Assembly (NCBI GenBank): GCA_004559785.1
Contig: SFXD01000007.1
Location: forward strand, 1-40,093
DNA: 40,093 nt
Origin: a bacterium
GTDB lineage: Bacteria > Bacteroidota > Bacteroidia > Bacteroidales > Bacteroidaceae
Reading direction: 5' to 3'
Part shown: one piece after another, positions 16,881 to 26,700 of the stretch
Numbering within the stretch: the stretch's first letter is position 1
Layout: each line of letters starts with the position of its first letter
Notes under the pieces: model-generated
Told to the model about the DNA's origin: nothing
The model's input: only the letters and a program-made list of their open reading frames with translations
The model's database searches: none
Translations under genes and position numbers: made by a program

Positions 16881-16911
16881 TTGCAGGAATCGTAAAATCG
16901 TCGTACCTTTG
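16881..16911 (+). promoter_or_regulatory. promoter of the MATE exporter gene
   Basis: TTG (16881-16883), then 20 nt, then TACCTTTG (16904-16911) is a full match to the Bacteroidetes -33/-7 consensus. Transcription would start near 16917, roughly 20 nt before the ATG at 16936 and about 75 nt before the alternative GTG at 16993. Confidence 0.8.
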
Positions 16912-16935
16912 TGGGACAAATGAAGAGGCAAGGGT

Positions 16936-18330
16936 ATGCCTGCCCGGCAAACTGGAAGCCCCCGATTCTATGACCCCCTTAATATATATAATGTGAGATT
17001 CTATTTCCCCAAAGAATACAAGGTGCTCGCACGTCTGGGCACGCCCATAACCATAGGACAGATAGGTCTGACGATGCAGAACCTGGCCGACAACGTGATG
17101 GTTGGCCAGCACTCTACCGAGGAACTCGCCGCGGCGGGCTTCGTCAACAACATGTTCATCTTCGCCCTGCTACTGACGATAGGGTACTCCACGGGGGCCG
17201 TGTCGCAGATAGGAGCCCTGTATGCACGCAGGGAGACACTCAGGACCCTCGACATACTGAAGGCTAGCCTCGTGGCGGACTTCATGCAGGGCCTGCTTGT
17301 GGCACTCGCGCTGTGCCTGCTCTACATAGGGCTGCCCTACATGGGTCAACCCGAGGAGCTCATCCCCCTGATGCGCCCATACCTCGTGATACAGATTTGC
17401 TCGCTTCCGCTGATGGTGCTGACCGGTGCCCTGAAGCAGTTCACCGACAGCATCGATGATACGGAGGTGGCTATGTCCGTGATGCTCGTAGGCAATGTGT
17501 GGAACATCCTGTTCAACTGGATCCTGATTTTCGGCCATCTTGGCTTCCCCGAGATGGGACTGGTGGGAGCCGCATGGGCAACGTTCTCGTCCAGGCTGGT
17601 GATATTACTCCTCTTTGCCGCCGTCATGCTCCTGCGCCCCAAGTACCGCATATACAGGGATCTGTGGAGCAGGGCAAGGATAAGGGTCGAGGACTTGCTG
17701 ACGCTGAACAGGCTCGGTTGGCACATAGCCGTGCAGATGGGGATGGAGGTGGCTTCCTTCTCGATGGTGGCCATCTTCCTCGGATGGATTGGCACCACGG
17801 TGCTTGCCGCCCACCAAGTGATGCTGAGCCTGACTAACGTGATATTCATGTTCTACCTTGGGATAGCCTCGGCCGTGGCAATCAGGGTGAGCCACCACAA
17901 CGGAGTGGGCAACCTGCGCGGCGTCCGGCAGGCAGCACTGGCAGGCTGGGAGATGATATTCTGCCTCGGGATAGTGCTGAGCACCTCGTTCTTCGCCATG
18001 CGCTACGAGATTGCCAACTTCTTTACCGACAACGCTGAGGTGTCTGCCATCGTGGCGACCCTGGTGTACCCCCTCGTGCTGTACCAGTTGGGCGACGGCA
18101 TACAGGTGACGTTCGCCAATGCGCTGAGGGGCTTGGGCGACGTGAAGAAGCTAATGAAGTATTCCTTCATCGCATACGTGGTGATTTCGCTGCCCCTCAG
18201 CTACGTCCTCGGCATTCTGCTCGACGGGGGAGCCTTCGGCATCTGGATGGCATTCCCCTTCGGGCTCAGCACGGCAGCCGTGCTTTACCTCCGGCGTTTC
18301 CTCAAGGTGTCGAAAATCCCGGGTCGGTAG
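16936..18330 (+). CDS. MATE family multidrug/sodium exporter
   Basis: A 464-residue inner-membrane antiporter of the MATE family (NorM-like), expected to export cationic drugs or metabolites using a Na+ or H+ gradient. Twelve hydrophobic helices can be followed. Family motifs include LGTPITIGQIG, NLADNVMVGQHSTEELAAAG, GALKQFTDSIDDTEVAM and GMEVASFSMVAIFLGWIGTTVLAAHQV. The first 19 residues (to IYN) are not MATE-like; a GTG at 16993 (VRFYFPKEYKVLARLG) would give a more usual 445-residue protein and may be the true start. It is transcribed alone or with the next genes, divergent from the T9SS operon. Confidence 0.92.
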   Translation: MPARQTGSPRFYDPLNIYNVRFYFPKEYKVLARLGTPITIGQIGLTMQNLADNVMVGQHSTEELAAAGFVNNMFIFALLLTIGYSTGAVSQIGALYARRETLRTLDILKASLVADFMQGLLVALALCLLYIGLPYMGQPEELIPLMRPYLVIQICSLPLMVLTGALKQFTDSIDDTEVAMSVMLVGNVWNILFNWILIFGHLGFPEMGLVGAAWATFSSRLVILLLFAAVMLLRPKYRIYRDLWSRARIRVEDLLTLNRLGWHIAVQMGMEVASFSMVAIFLGWIGTTVLAAHQVMLSLTNVIFMFYLGIASAVAIRVSHHNGVGNLRGVRQAALAGWEMIFCLGIVLSTSFFAMRYEIANFFTDNAEVSAIVATLVYPLVLYQLGDGIQVTFANALRGLGDVKKLMKYSFIAYVVISLPLSYVLGILLDGGAFGIWMAFPFGLSTAAVLYLRRFLKVSKIPGR

Positions 18331-18416
18331 GCGATTCGTTTCCTAACCAGCACTAATTTTCCTTAAAATGACAGATTGCAGGACAAATTGAACAGCCTTG
18401 TTTGCCGGATTTCCCT

Positions 18417-18424
18417 TATATTTG
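18417..18424 (+). promoter_or_regulatory. -7 element before the metallophosphoesterase gene
   Basis: TATATTTG matches TAnnTTTG and lies 21 nt before the ATG at 18446. A TTG at 18398-18400 is present, but the gap of 16 nt is shorter than usual. Confidence 0.55.
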
Positions 18425-18445
18425 CATCGGGAAACGAACAAGACA

Positions 18446-19246
18446 ATGAGTATATTCAAACTGACATGCCTGACGGCAGCCTGTGCCATGTTGGCCTCGT
18501 GCGACGCCTTCGACGTACACCCTTACGATGGCAAGATTGATGGCGAAGTGGGCATCAATGAACGCAACGTAGGCAAGATCTCCGCCGGCTTGGCAGGCAG
18601 GAGCGAAATACGCTTTGCCGTCATAAGCGACACGCAGAGGTGGTTCGACGAACTGGAGGACGAGGTGGAGAGCATCAACAGAAGAGGGGACATAGACTTC
18701 GTCCTCCACTGTGGCGACCTCACGGACTATGGGATAACGAAGGAGTTCGAGTGGCAACGGGACAAGCTCGCCAAGCTGAGCATGCCATACGTGGTGGTGA
18801 TAGGCAACCACGACTGCCTCGGCAGCGGAAGGGACGTGTTCCGCAAGATGTTCGGCAACGAGAACTTCTCCTTCGTCGCCGGCAGATTCCGCTTTATCTG
18901 CATGGACACCAATGCCCTGGAGTACGACTTCTCGCACCCCGTGCCGGACCTGAAGTTCCTGAAGGGATTCGCAGCAAAGGAAGACGTGGAAGGCACGGTG
19001 ATGGTGATACACGCCAAGCCCGGGGACGAAGAGTTCGACAACAATGTCTCAGAGCCCTTCCACGACTACATAATGCAACTGAAGAACCCCCTCTTCTGCG
19101 TTTGTGGGCACGGGCATGTGACGGAGGCGTTCGACCTCTTCGGTGACGGCTTCATGTACTATGAGATAACCTGTGCCAAGAAAAGGCAGTATTATGTGTT
19201 TACCGTAAATGGCGAGGGATATGAGTATGAGACTGTCGACTATTAG
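18446..19246 (+). CDS. lipoprotein metallophosphoesterase (calcineurin-like)
   Basis: A 266-residue predicted lipoprotein phosphoesterase. The ATG at 18446 gives a short signal peptide with lipobox MLASC (C19), so the protein should be anchored on the periplasmic face or the cell surface. The two-metal motifs are present: D62-T-Q64, CGD (D91), GNHD (120-123), H189 in VIHAKP, and GHGH (221-224). The first motif is D-x-Q, not the commoner D-x-H. Substrate is unknown; phosphodiester or phosphomonoester hydrolysis is implied only by the family. It overlaps the next gene by about 20 nt, so the two are probably translated together. Confidence 0.88.
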   Translation: MSIFKLTCLTAACAMLASCDAFDVHPYDGKIDGEVGINERNVGKISAGLAGRSEIRFAVISDTQRWFDELEDEVESINRRGDIDFVLHCGDLTDYGITKEFEWQRDKLAKLSMPYVVVIGNHDCLGSGRDVFRKMFGNENFSFVAGRFRFICMDTNALEYDFSHPVPDLKFLKGFAAKEDVEGTVMVIHAKPGDEEFDNNVSEPFHDYIMQLKNPLFCVCGHGHVTEAFDLFGDGFMYYEITCAKKRQYYVFTVNGEGYEYETVDY

Positions 19247-19883
19247 CATCATGATGGCACTGCCCTGCATGCTGTGGGCCGCCACGGCGGGAGACTCTGT
19301 CCATACGGCAAAGGACGAGACCGCATACGAAAGGAGGATCCGCAGGTACAACCAGTTCTGGCATTCGCTCACCCCGGACTTCGTCAGGTTCCAGTATGCC
19401 GGCAGCGTCGGACTTGTCAACCTTGGCTGCGGCTGGGCTTACGGCAGGCGAGACAAATGGGAAACGGACCTTATGCTGGGCTTCGTGCCAAAGTACGACA
19501 AGGACAAGCCCTTCTTCACCGTCACCATAAGGGAGACCTTCGTGCCATGGGAGAAGCACCTCAAGGGACACTTCTCATGCCAGCCCCTATCGTGCGGCTT
19601 GTTCCTCAACAGCGTCTTGCGCAAGGACTATTGGACCAGGGAACCCGAGAGGTACCCGGAGAGGAGCTACTACAAGTTCTCGACCAAGGTTCGCTTCCAT
19701 CTCTTCGTAGGACAGAGGTATTCGTTCAACATACCGGCCGACAAGCGGTTCATGGCTCAGAAACTGAGTGCCGTCTGGGAAGTCAGCGCATGCGACCTGT
19801 ACGTACTGAACAGGGCAGTGAACAAGTCACTGCCCTGGTACGAGATGTTCAGCCTGTCTCTCGGACTGAAGTATGATTTCTGA
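19227..19883 (+). CDS. putative small outer-membrane beta-barrel protein
   Basis: A protein of about 218 residues that I cannot assign to a named family. The start at 19227 (MRLSTISIMMALPCMLWAATAGD) gives a signal peptide; ATGs at 19209 and 19221 are also in frame. The mature part has alternating hydrophobic strands rich in aromatic residues (YAGSVGLVNLGCGWAYG, WETDLMLGFVPKYD, YKFSTKVRFHLFVGQRYSF) and ends in LSLGLKYDF, a terminal Phe typical of outer-membrane barrels. It overlaps the phosphoesterase gene, suggesting a functional pair at the outer membrane. Confidence 0.7.
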   Translation: MRLSTISIMMALPCMLWAATAGDSVHTAKDETAYERRIRRYNQFWHSLTPDFVRFQYAGSVGLVNLGCGWAYGRRDKWETDLMLGFVPKYDKDKPFFTVTIRETFVPWEKHLKGHFSCQPLSCGLFLNSVLRKDYWTREPERYPERSYYKFSTKVRFHLFVGQRYSFNIPADKRFMAQKLSAVWEVSACDLYVLNRAVNKSLPWYEMFSLSLGLKYDF

Positions 19884-19901
19884 CAAGGCCTGCTCATAGC
19901 T

Positions 19902-19952
19902 CTTCCCCCTAAACAGGGGGACAGAGGGGGTCTCTGGGGACTGAGGGGGGGC
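19902..19952. repeat. G-rich palindromic repeat, copy 1
   Basis: CTTCCCCCTAAACAGGGGGA, then CAGAGGGGG, sits between two convergent genes. The CCCCC-TAAACA-GGGGG part can fold into a hairpin. The same sequence forms both ends of the 35374-35560 element, so this is a dispersed family. A second partial unit (GGGGACTGAGGGGGGGCTTCTT) follows immediately. It could act as a bidirectional terminator here. Confidence 0.75.
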
Positions 19953-19955
19953 TTC

Positions 19956-21458
19956 TTACTCCTCGTACTCTCCCTCGTCAACCGGACCATAGTGGTCGAG
20001 GTTGTATAGTTTCAGCATCTCGGGGCTTACATACATGTCTGCCTTCTTGGGTACGAATGCCGGCACCACGTATCCTCCAAGGTCTTCGCGACGATAGGGG
20101 GCTGCCGCTCCTGGCATGACAAGGCGGAAGTCTATCGTGTTGAGTATCTCGCGCTTGTTGGGTATTTCGAGAACTCCGTCGCACTCCGTTATACCCCAGG
20201 GGTTACGCATCGAGAAGCGGTAATCGTCGGGCTTGGTAGTATACATTACGGTGAAGGCATGCCCCGTCACCGTGTTGAGCGTGCCGCACAGGAGGTCGCC
20301 CTTGTTGAATCCGCCCACGCTAATCATGCCGTTCTTGAGCGCGTAGTCTACCACGATGGACATCTCGTCGCTGAAGAGCTTGCCGGGAGAGAACGACCAG
20401 CTGTCGCCGCATCCCGTGAAAGGCGGAGCGGCAAACTCCGTGCCTATGCCGCCTATGCCATTGCAGCGGAAACAGGTCTCCCACTTCATGAGGGCCTTCT
20501 CCAATATGGTAGCCCAGGTAAACACCCCGTTCTTTCCGCTCAGCTGTGCGCAGCCTCCGCTGCTGTTGCAGAGCAGCTTGTTGTCGACTGCAACCTCGAT
20601 GGGATTGCCCTTGGGGTCGAACATCTTCACGATGTACGTGGTGGATGTCTTCTTGGTGATGATGCTCTCTATGAAACCTGGGTATATGTATGCGAACGAT
20701 GCCAGTACGGCACACATGCAGCAGTTGCCTATGGCATGCTGGTTGACATCGGCCGGCATGGGCGAGCCGAAGGGATAAAGGTTGATGGTCTTGGATGTCC
20801 ACCTGTCATAGCCGGACACGTTGATGAAGGCTGCGTCTGGTTGGTTGCTTGCCGTCAGCAGCCAGTCGATCTGTTCCTGCGTGGCTGCGGGGAACTTTAC
20901 GAAATGGCTTCCCATGGGATTGGCATCCGAGTGGGAACTGCCGCCTTTCTGAGCCCACACCTTTGCCGTGTCGGTATATTCCGTACGGCTCGGGAAGCTT
21001 ACCATCTCGGCGTTGTGGGCATCCTCGGGCGATTTGTAGAAATACCTCATGATGGACCCTGTCTTCAGCACCAGCAGTTCATCCTCGTATGCCAGTATGT
21101 TGTAGGTGGAGCCCGTTGAGTTGCCTTCCGGGATTGCCTTGAAGCTCTTCTTGTTCTCGGCATAGGTCAGGTCGTATACCGTCTCCTTAGTAGAGGTCTT
21201 CCAGATCAGTTTGTCGTTGTTGAATGTCAGTTTCTCCGTTCCGTCGTAGTGGACAGAGGATGATGACATTACTCGGTAGCCAAGATACCAGTTCCCGCTG
21301 ACCTTGCCAGGCTCTGCCTCGGGCAGTATCTCCATACAGTCTATCTTGGATATGTCATACGATACCACACTGCCGGATGTCAGCGTGATGTCCAACCGCT
21401 GTGCCTTTCCTACCAACGAAAGGGAAGCGAGTGCTATTGCTGTAATAATCTTTTTCAT
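19956..21458 (-). CDS. exported calpain-type (C2) cysteine protease
   Basis: A 500-residue predicted exported protease. Residues 1-19 form a signal peptide. A beta-rich N-terminal region (20-170) precedes a papain-like domain with a full calpain catalytic set: Q240 and C246 in QHAIGNCC (the calpain pattern is Q-G-x-x-G-D-C), H400 in TGHAFTV and N419 in RNPWG. The tail (about 455-500) is acidic. A calpain-like protease (Tpr) is known in the related Porphyromonas, so an extracytoplasmic peptidase role is plausible; the substrate is unknown. It follows the fasciclin gene on the same strand after 170 nt and is the last gene before a convergent repeat. Confidence 0.8.
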   Translation of the reverse strand: MKKIITAIALASLSLVGKAQRLDITLTSGSVVSYDISKIDCMEILPEAEPGKVSGNWYLGYRVMSSSSVHYDGTEKLTFNNDKLIWKTSTKETVYDLTYAENKKSFKAIPEGNSTGSTYNILAYEDELLVLKTGSIMRYFYKSPEDAHNAEMVSFPSRTEYTDTAKVWAQKGGSSHSDANPMGSHFVKFPAATQEQIDWLLTASNQPDAAFINVSGYDRWTSKTINLYPFGSPMPADVNQHAIGNCCMCAVLASFAYIYPGFIESIITKKTSTTYIVKMFDPKGNPIEVAVDNKLLCNSSGGCAQLSGKNGVFTWATILEKALMKWETCFRCNGIGGIGTEFAAPPFTGCGDSWSFSPGKLFSDEMSIVVDYALKNGMISVGGFNKGDLLCGTLNTVTGHAFTVMYTTKPDDYRFSMRNPWGITECDGVLEIPNKREILNTIDFRLVMPGAAAPYRREDLGGYVVPAFVPKKADMYVSPEMLKLYNLDHYGPVDEGEYEE

Positions 21459-21492
21459 ATAGGTTTATTTTTGTGTCATTTGTTTTTTGTAT

Positions 21493-21526
21493 GCTCTGAC
21501 AATCCCTGCAGCAGGATTGCCAGAGC
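21493..21526. promoter_or_regulatory. hairpin between the fasciclin and calpain genes
   Basis: GCTCTG-A-CAATC ... GATTG-C-CAGAGC forms a stem with an inner CTGC/GCAG pair, about 35 nt upstream of the calpain start. No T-run follows on the minus strand, so it is not a standard intrinsic terminator; an mRNA-processing or stabilising hairpin is possible. Confidence 0.4.
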
Positions 21527-21628
21527 TTGGTTTTGTGTTCTTCCAATGCCAGTGGAACACCCTCAAGGTATATTCCCCGGCATTCGTTATAACTCAGGAT
21601 GCACGGATGCTAAGCAAGAGGCCTTCCC

Positions 21629-23701
21629 TTACCAGATGTCTTCGGGAGTCTCCGGGTTGTCGTAGATTTCCTTGGGACACCATTCAAGATAGTCCACGAA
21701 CAACTGCTTGTTGTAGTTGTCCTGTACGGTCTTGAATCGCAGGTAGTAGACCTTGTCGGGATCCATCTGCTCGCGCAGCAGGATGCGTCGGGTGGTCTTC
21801 ATCAGCGTCCTTCCTGTGTCGTTGCCTCCGGGAGTCTCCGTGAAGTATTCGGGACCCTTCATGAAGCCGTTGTTACGCATTCGCTTGTCTACTTCCACGT
21901 TGTAGTCGTCGTCCTCCGTGTCCTTTTCCCATCCAAGGGTCGGGTCGTTGCCTCCCTTGCCCATGTTCACGGGGATTCCGGCAGGATAGAGACGATCCTT
22001 GTCAGAACCAAAGTAAACCTGGCAGATGCCTCGGGTAGAGCTCTCGGTTGACACACCCATTCGAATCTCATAGATACCGTTCATTGGTACCGGGGGCAGG
22101 CGCAAGGTGACGTCGTACATTCCTTCACAGAGCACCTCGTCAGCCTGATAGTTCGGCCAGCCTTGGTCGATGCCGTTCAGCAGGAAGAACCTCATGTCCT
22201 TGGTGTTGACGTTGATGTCCTCGAAATACTGGTATACCTCATCGGCAGTAAACGAGAAGCGTCTGAAGTAGCTCATGACGCGCATGTCGTTGTTCATCGC
22301 TTCCGGAGTCATCTCCCATGTGTCGTAACGAAGGCGGAATTTCTTCAACTCAGAGCGTACGTGATTGTCATAGACGAGAACCTTATCGATGGGGTAGATG
22401 ACGGCGTTGAGCAACTTGATGAGCTTCGAATCGGTGCTCGTGTTGATGAATATTCCCTCGTTCTCCTCTGTGCAGTACTTCTCGTGGTAGTCCTCGTGCC
22501 TTCCGTTGTTCAGCACAGGGAAACGGTTGATGTACACGCCGTTGCTCTCCTTGCTCTCCCATAGCCTGAGCAGACGTCTCTTGCCCATGGTGACGAGGTG
22601 CTGCCATACGGGTATCGTCACCGAGCGAGCCGTCTTGTAGTTGTAGCCCTTCTCGTTGTAATGCAATGACAGTTTGTCTACAGGTACACGCATGGGCAAG
22701 AGGTGGTAGGTGACGAAGTGATATAGCAGGTTGTCCTCGTTGCTGTAGTTGTCGTCGTTGACGGCATCAGGATAGAAGCCCTGCTGGGCAACCCATTCAC
22801 GAACGTCCTCTACGCTGATGTCATTTATTTCCTTGTTAAGCGTCCTTGCCCAGAAATCATCGGTCTCTGCAAAGAGCGTGAAGCCATACTTGCGGTACTC
22901 TGGTGGGTCGACGTTTGTGTTGAGCAGCGGCCACCAAACCTGGGTAATGACACCGGTCTTTACCAGTTTCTCCCACTCATAGTCCTTTACTGCCGACAAC
23001 GTATCAATCAGTCCGCAGGCTTCGATAAGCTTTGCCATCACGAAGTAACCGCAGTCCGGTTGTGTAGCATACAGGTGGAGGGTATTGCCAAGGGTGGCGT
23101 TAGTTGGGTTGATGGGGTAGTTCACCTCATGGATTACGCCGTTGATGCACTCTATGTCGCGATTGATGGTAGATACCTCGCACACGCTGTCTATGTAGCA
23201 TACGTCACGATTGGTAGTACTCCAGTTGACCGTAATCTTGCAATCTGCCATGGTGTTGATGGAGAACTCTTCGTTCTCGTCGGGAAATTCTCCCGAGAAG
23301 AAGGTCTTCTGTGCAGAATGCCCATCCAATATGCTGTTCATGACAATCACATAGCGAATGGAGTCCCTGAGCTTGTCGTTGGGGAACGCATCCCAGGATG
23401 GCTCGTCAATAATCTTCTTTTCAACCAGTGACTCAAGATACTTGCTGATGCCCTCGTTGGAGGGAGCAAAGCAGGTGTATTCCCCATACGCCGTTAGCAG
23501 CTTGTAGACAGTCGTGTTGGTGATGTCACTTGCCGCCTGCTCCTTGAGGAGCCTGACATACTCGCTGTACTGCTCGTGTGCCTCAAGGTAAGAGGCTACG
23601 GTGTGCTCCTTGAACACGTACCTCGCGGACGTATCTATGTCCTCCTTGCAACTGGCAAAAAGTGCCGCTGCAACCGCAAACATTAGGAATGCCCTCTTCA
23701 T
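21629..23701 (-). CDS. fasciclin-domain surface lipoprotein (copy 1)
   Basis: A lipoprotein of about 690 residues. The start at 23701 (MKRAFLMFAVAAALFASC) gives a lipobox FASC; an ATG four codons upstream is the alternative. The first third is fasciclin-like (SYLEAHEQYSEYVRLL, YTCFAPSNEGISKYLE, IRYVIVMNSILDG, INGVIHEVN), followed by a second fasciclin-like half (about 220-480) and a beta-sandwich C-terminal part. Fasciclin repeats mediate adhesion in other proteins; in gut Bacteroidales such lipoproteins are often found near glycan-uptake genes. It lies 72-84 nt after the CotH gene. A paralogue starts at 37863. Confidence 0.8.
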   Translation of the reverse strand: MKRAFLMFAVAAALFASCKEDIDTSARYVFKEHTVASYLEAHEQYSEYVRLLKEQAASDITNTTVYKLLTAYGEYTCFAPSNEGISKYLESLVEKKIIDEPSWDAFPNDKLRDSIRYVIVMNSILDGHSAQKTFFSGEFPDENEEFSINTMADCKITVNWSTTNRDVCYIDSVCEVSTINRDIECINGVIHEVNYPINPTNATLGNTLHLYATQPDCGYFVMAKLIEACGLIDTLSAVKDYEWEKLVKTGVITQVWWPLLNTNVDPPEYRKYGFTLFAETDDFWARTLNKEINDISVEDVREWVAQQGFYPDAVNDDNYSNEDNLLYHFVTYHLLPMRVPVDKLSLHYNEKGYNYKTARSVTIPVWQHLVTMGKRRLLRLWESKESNGVYINRFPVLNNGRHEDYHEKYCTEENEGIFINTSTDSKLIKLLNAVIYPIDKVLVYDNHVRSELKKFRLRYDTWEMTPEAMNNDMRVMSYFRRFSFTADEVYQYFEDINVNTKDMRFFLLNGIDQGWPNYQADEVLCEGMYDVTLRLPPVPMNGIYEIRMGVSTESSTRGICQVYFGSDKDRLYPAGIPVNMGKGGNDPTLGWEKDTEDDDYNVEVDKRMRNNGFMKGPEYFTETPGGNDTGRTLMKTTRRILLREQMDPDKVYYLRFKTVQDNYNKQLFVDYLEWCPKEIYDNPETPEDIW

Positions 23702-23784
23702 TAGTCTTTCCATAATTTTAATGTATTTATATATTTTCTTAATTATCTACCCTTATACATTATTTATATATATAAATATGTTTG

Positions 23785-26700
23785 TCATTTCATCACTTTC
23801 CTCGTCGCTGTATTTCCATCCTCGTATACCGTCTGTTCGAGCCTTATTCCCTTGGCATTGCCTGGCGTGGATGTACGGAGTCCGCTGACGGTATAATAAC
23901 GTACGTCCATGGTCTTGCCGGTTGTTGGCTTGCTTACCATGTCTATATTGCCTTCAAGATGCAGCTCGTATGGCGTGGAAGGAGTGCCGTGGACAGACAG
24001 GGCATTGAAGGTCTCTGCTTCCCTTGCCAAGTATACCTCTCCCTGCCCGTCCTCTATCCGGAACGTTATCTCGTCTGTCTCATTGCCGTAGATGGTCATG
24101 TACAGCAATCCGTCCACTTCGGTTGCTACTCCGCGGCATTCGTCTCCACAGAATGCTGCTAACCTGAAGCCTTCCCCAGCCAATGTCCGCTCACCATCCA
24201 CGACAGTGGCTATCATGCACATTACGTCGGCATAGAGGTGGCAGTTGGTCGTCCATTCCCCTTCTGCGGGCGACTCCTCAGCCGCATATCTGCGCCTTGA
24301 CTTCTTGTTGACAGACAGGGCATTCCACCTGAAGGCCTGCCCCATGCCGCATTTCAGCATGTATGCCTCTCCTGGCCGCACACTTGCAAGCGTTCCAACC
24401 CATTCGCCATTGTAGTAGGTAGCAAACCCTGTGTGTCCTACCACCATGTCTCCTTCTGATGCTCGATAGTCGGCAAGTGCATTGCCCAATACCGTGGCGT
24501 TGGCAAGGGGGCAGCCTATCCAGTTCCACCCTGCAGAGACGGCAACGGGCTGTTCCGAGTCGAACATCAGGCCGTTAATGGTCAGTTCGTGACTCTCATC
24601 TGCATGTATCTTGTAACCCGTAGCAGGAAGCAACACCTTCAGCTCGCCGTTCCAGGAGTCTCCCTCCTTGACCGTTTCCTGCCATTGCGAGCGTATCTCC
24701 GAGTTGCCATCCCCTATGCCAAGGATGCCAATGCCGGAAGAGAGGTTGTGGGAGAACCAGTTCCAACCCTTCGATAGGGAGTATGCCATCTGGCAGGTGG
24801 AATCCTTGGGTAGCGGCATTTCCCCAAGCTGGTCGTAAGTGCTGAGGATATTGCTCTTGCCAATGGTAGGAACGCTCATCACGGACACATGGTTGGCTCC
24901 GTCAGGATAGCGGCCGAAGGTCTCCTTGCCGTCGTGTGCGTCATATCGGATGACGTCCTTCCAACTACCGTCGGCTGACTGTAGGGTTAACACGCTTCCA
25001 TCGGCGTTTGCCAGCTTGAAGGGCGCATGCAACTGGCTTTTCTGCTCCCTTCCGTCCGCCCATACCAATAGCCTGCCATTGGCAGGAACAATGGTAGATA
25101 TTCCCTCTGCGGGCTGTATCTTGTATTTCTGAGGCTTGTTGGCATTGTCGCTCAGGTACATGCCTTCGATGTCGATGTCCTTGTCGGTAGTATTGTAGAG
25201 TTCCATCCAGTCGTCCCTCTTGAAGTGGTCGCTGACGTAGATGTCGTTGCCGGCACTTACCTCGTTGATACGTACCGGAGCCTCGTCAGCCTCACGATGG
25301 AACATTGCCACGAGGTCGAAATCGGCATCTTCTTCCATCTCCAATTCCCTGTCCGTAGAGACCAACTCGTATGTTGGCTTGCCGCCTTCCGTCCCCGTCG
25401 TCCTATGCCATCCATCGAAGACATAGCCCGCCGGTGCGCCTGCGGAGATGCGTATGGGAGCAAACAGGGTTCCGTCGAACTGCGCTCCGGGTACAGGAAG
25501 GCCATTCAGCATGAAAGAGGCCTGCGGGACGTTCGACTGGAACTTCCCTTTCATGCCATTGCTGAGCGAGAAGACGGATTTCAAGGCAAGCATCCGGGCA
25601 TTGCGTTGGTAAGAGCCGGTCATGTTACCCTTCTGCTCGTTGTATGACGTCCATGGCTGCTTGCCTTCCATGGCAAGAGCCTTCTCCACCATATTGCAGA
25701 TGCTGTCCCCGATCTCCGTGCAACGCGTTGGCGTAAAGACGCTGCCTCCAAGGATGCAGTAGGCATCAACGAACTGGCGTGCAAAGTCGCCGTTCTTCCT
25801 CATCATGTTGAATATCCGCGCCAATTCGTTGCCATTGTATTCGCTCAGGTTCTTTATGGCTGTCTGGTTGCCCCAACCCCAGTCCTGGTCGAGCAGGGTA
25901 AGGTGGAACTTGCCATCGGGCAGCGACCTGTAGCCCTTGACATTGTTGTTGTTGCAGATCCAGTCGGTACAACCTATGTAAGTTATTGCAGCGAAGTAGT
26001 TGATTACCTCGTCGATGTCCACTTTCTCCTTCAGCATGGAGTAAGTGGCGGAGTCCGTTGCCGAGGCAGCAAGTGAATACCATTCGTCGAACGCATCCTT
26101 CGTCCCTGCCATCTGGAAGTAACCGTTGCTGTATTCGAAGGCATCCATCTCGTCGTCGTCGTAGCCGTAGCTGGCAGTACCATTGTATTTGTTGTTAGGC
26201 TCGCGCAGGTTGAGCATGCCGATGTAGTCGCCGTTGAAGAATACGTGTACAGGCTGGTAATACTGTGCGTCGATGTAGAAGCCGCTGGACGTAACCACCT
26301 CATGGGTTATGGCATCCCTTACACGACCGTGGGAAGGCGAATCGTTGTCGTTGCCTCCGTTGCGTACGAGCAGTTGCTTGTATCTCTTATGCGGGTTCCT
26401 GTCGAAGAAGGGATAATCCAGACTCTTCCTGCCTTCATAGAGGGTCTTTGCCTTAATCTTGAAAGACGAAGGCGCATAGTGACGGCTCCAGCCTCCGCTG
26501 ATGCAGAACTCTGCCTCCTGGTTAACCACCATGCGTCCGTCTGCGGTAAGATATTCAAAGTTCACGGGTCTCTCCCAGTCCATGTTGATGTTGGACTTCC
26601 CATGGTTGCGACCTGCCACGCCATTCACGCCGTCCACGTATACGCCTATGGAATCTCCGTACAGGTTCTCGGCATCCGTAGTGACGCATATTACAGGCAG

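Larger units (their letters stand above)
16233..16935. other. gene-free, palindrome-rich intergenic region
   Basis: This 700-bp divergent region between porP and the MATE gene has no credible gene; the overlapping short frames are low-complexity. It holds the two promoters listed separately and an unusual density of inverted repeats: TCCGCGTGCGGA (16393-16404), GCCACGCGTGGC (16473-16484), a 22-nt-period triplet (16491-16550), TGCGGTCCGCA (16624-16634), a 23-nt-period triplet (16685-16745), AGGAGA/TCTCCT (16754-16771) and TGCGTT/AACGCA (16835-16853). Confidence 0.7.

Noticed and set aside
16744..17112. Minus-strand open frame overlapping the MATE gene start
   Set aside because: It overlaps the promoter and the start of a well-supported exporter gene, and its residues show no domain.
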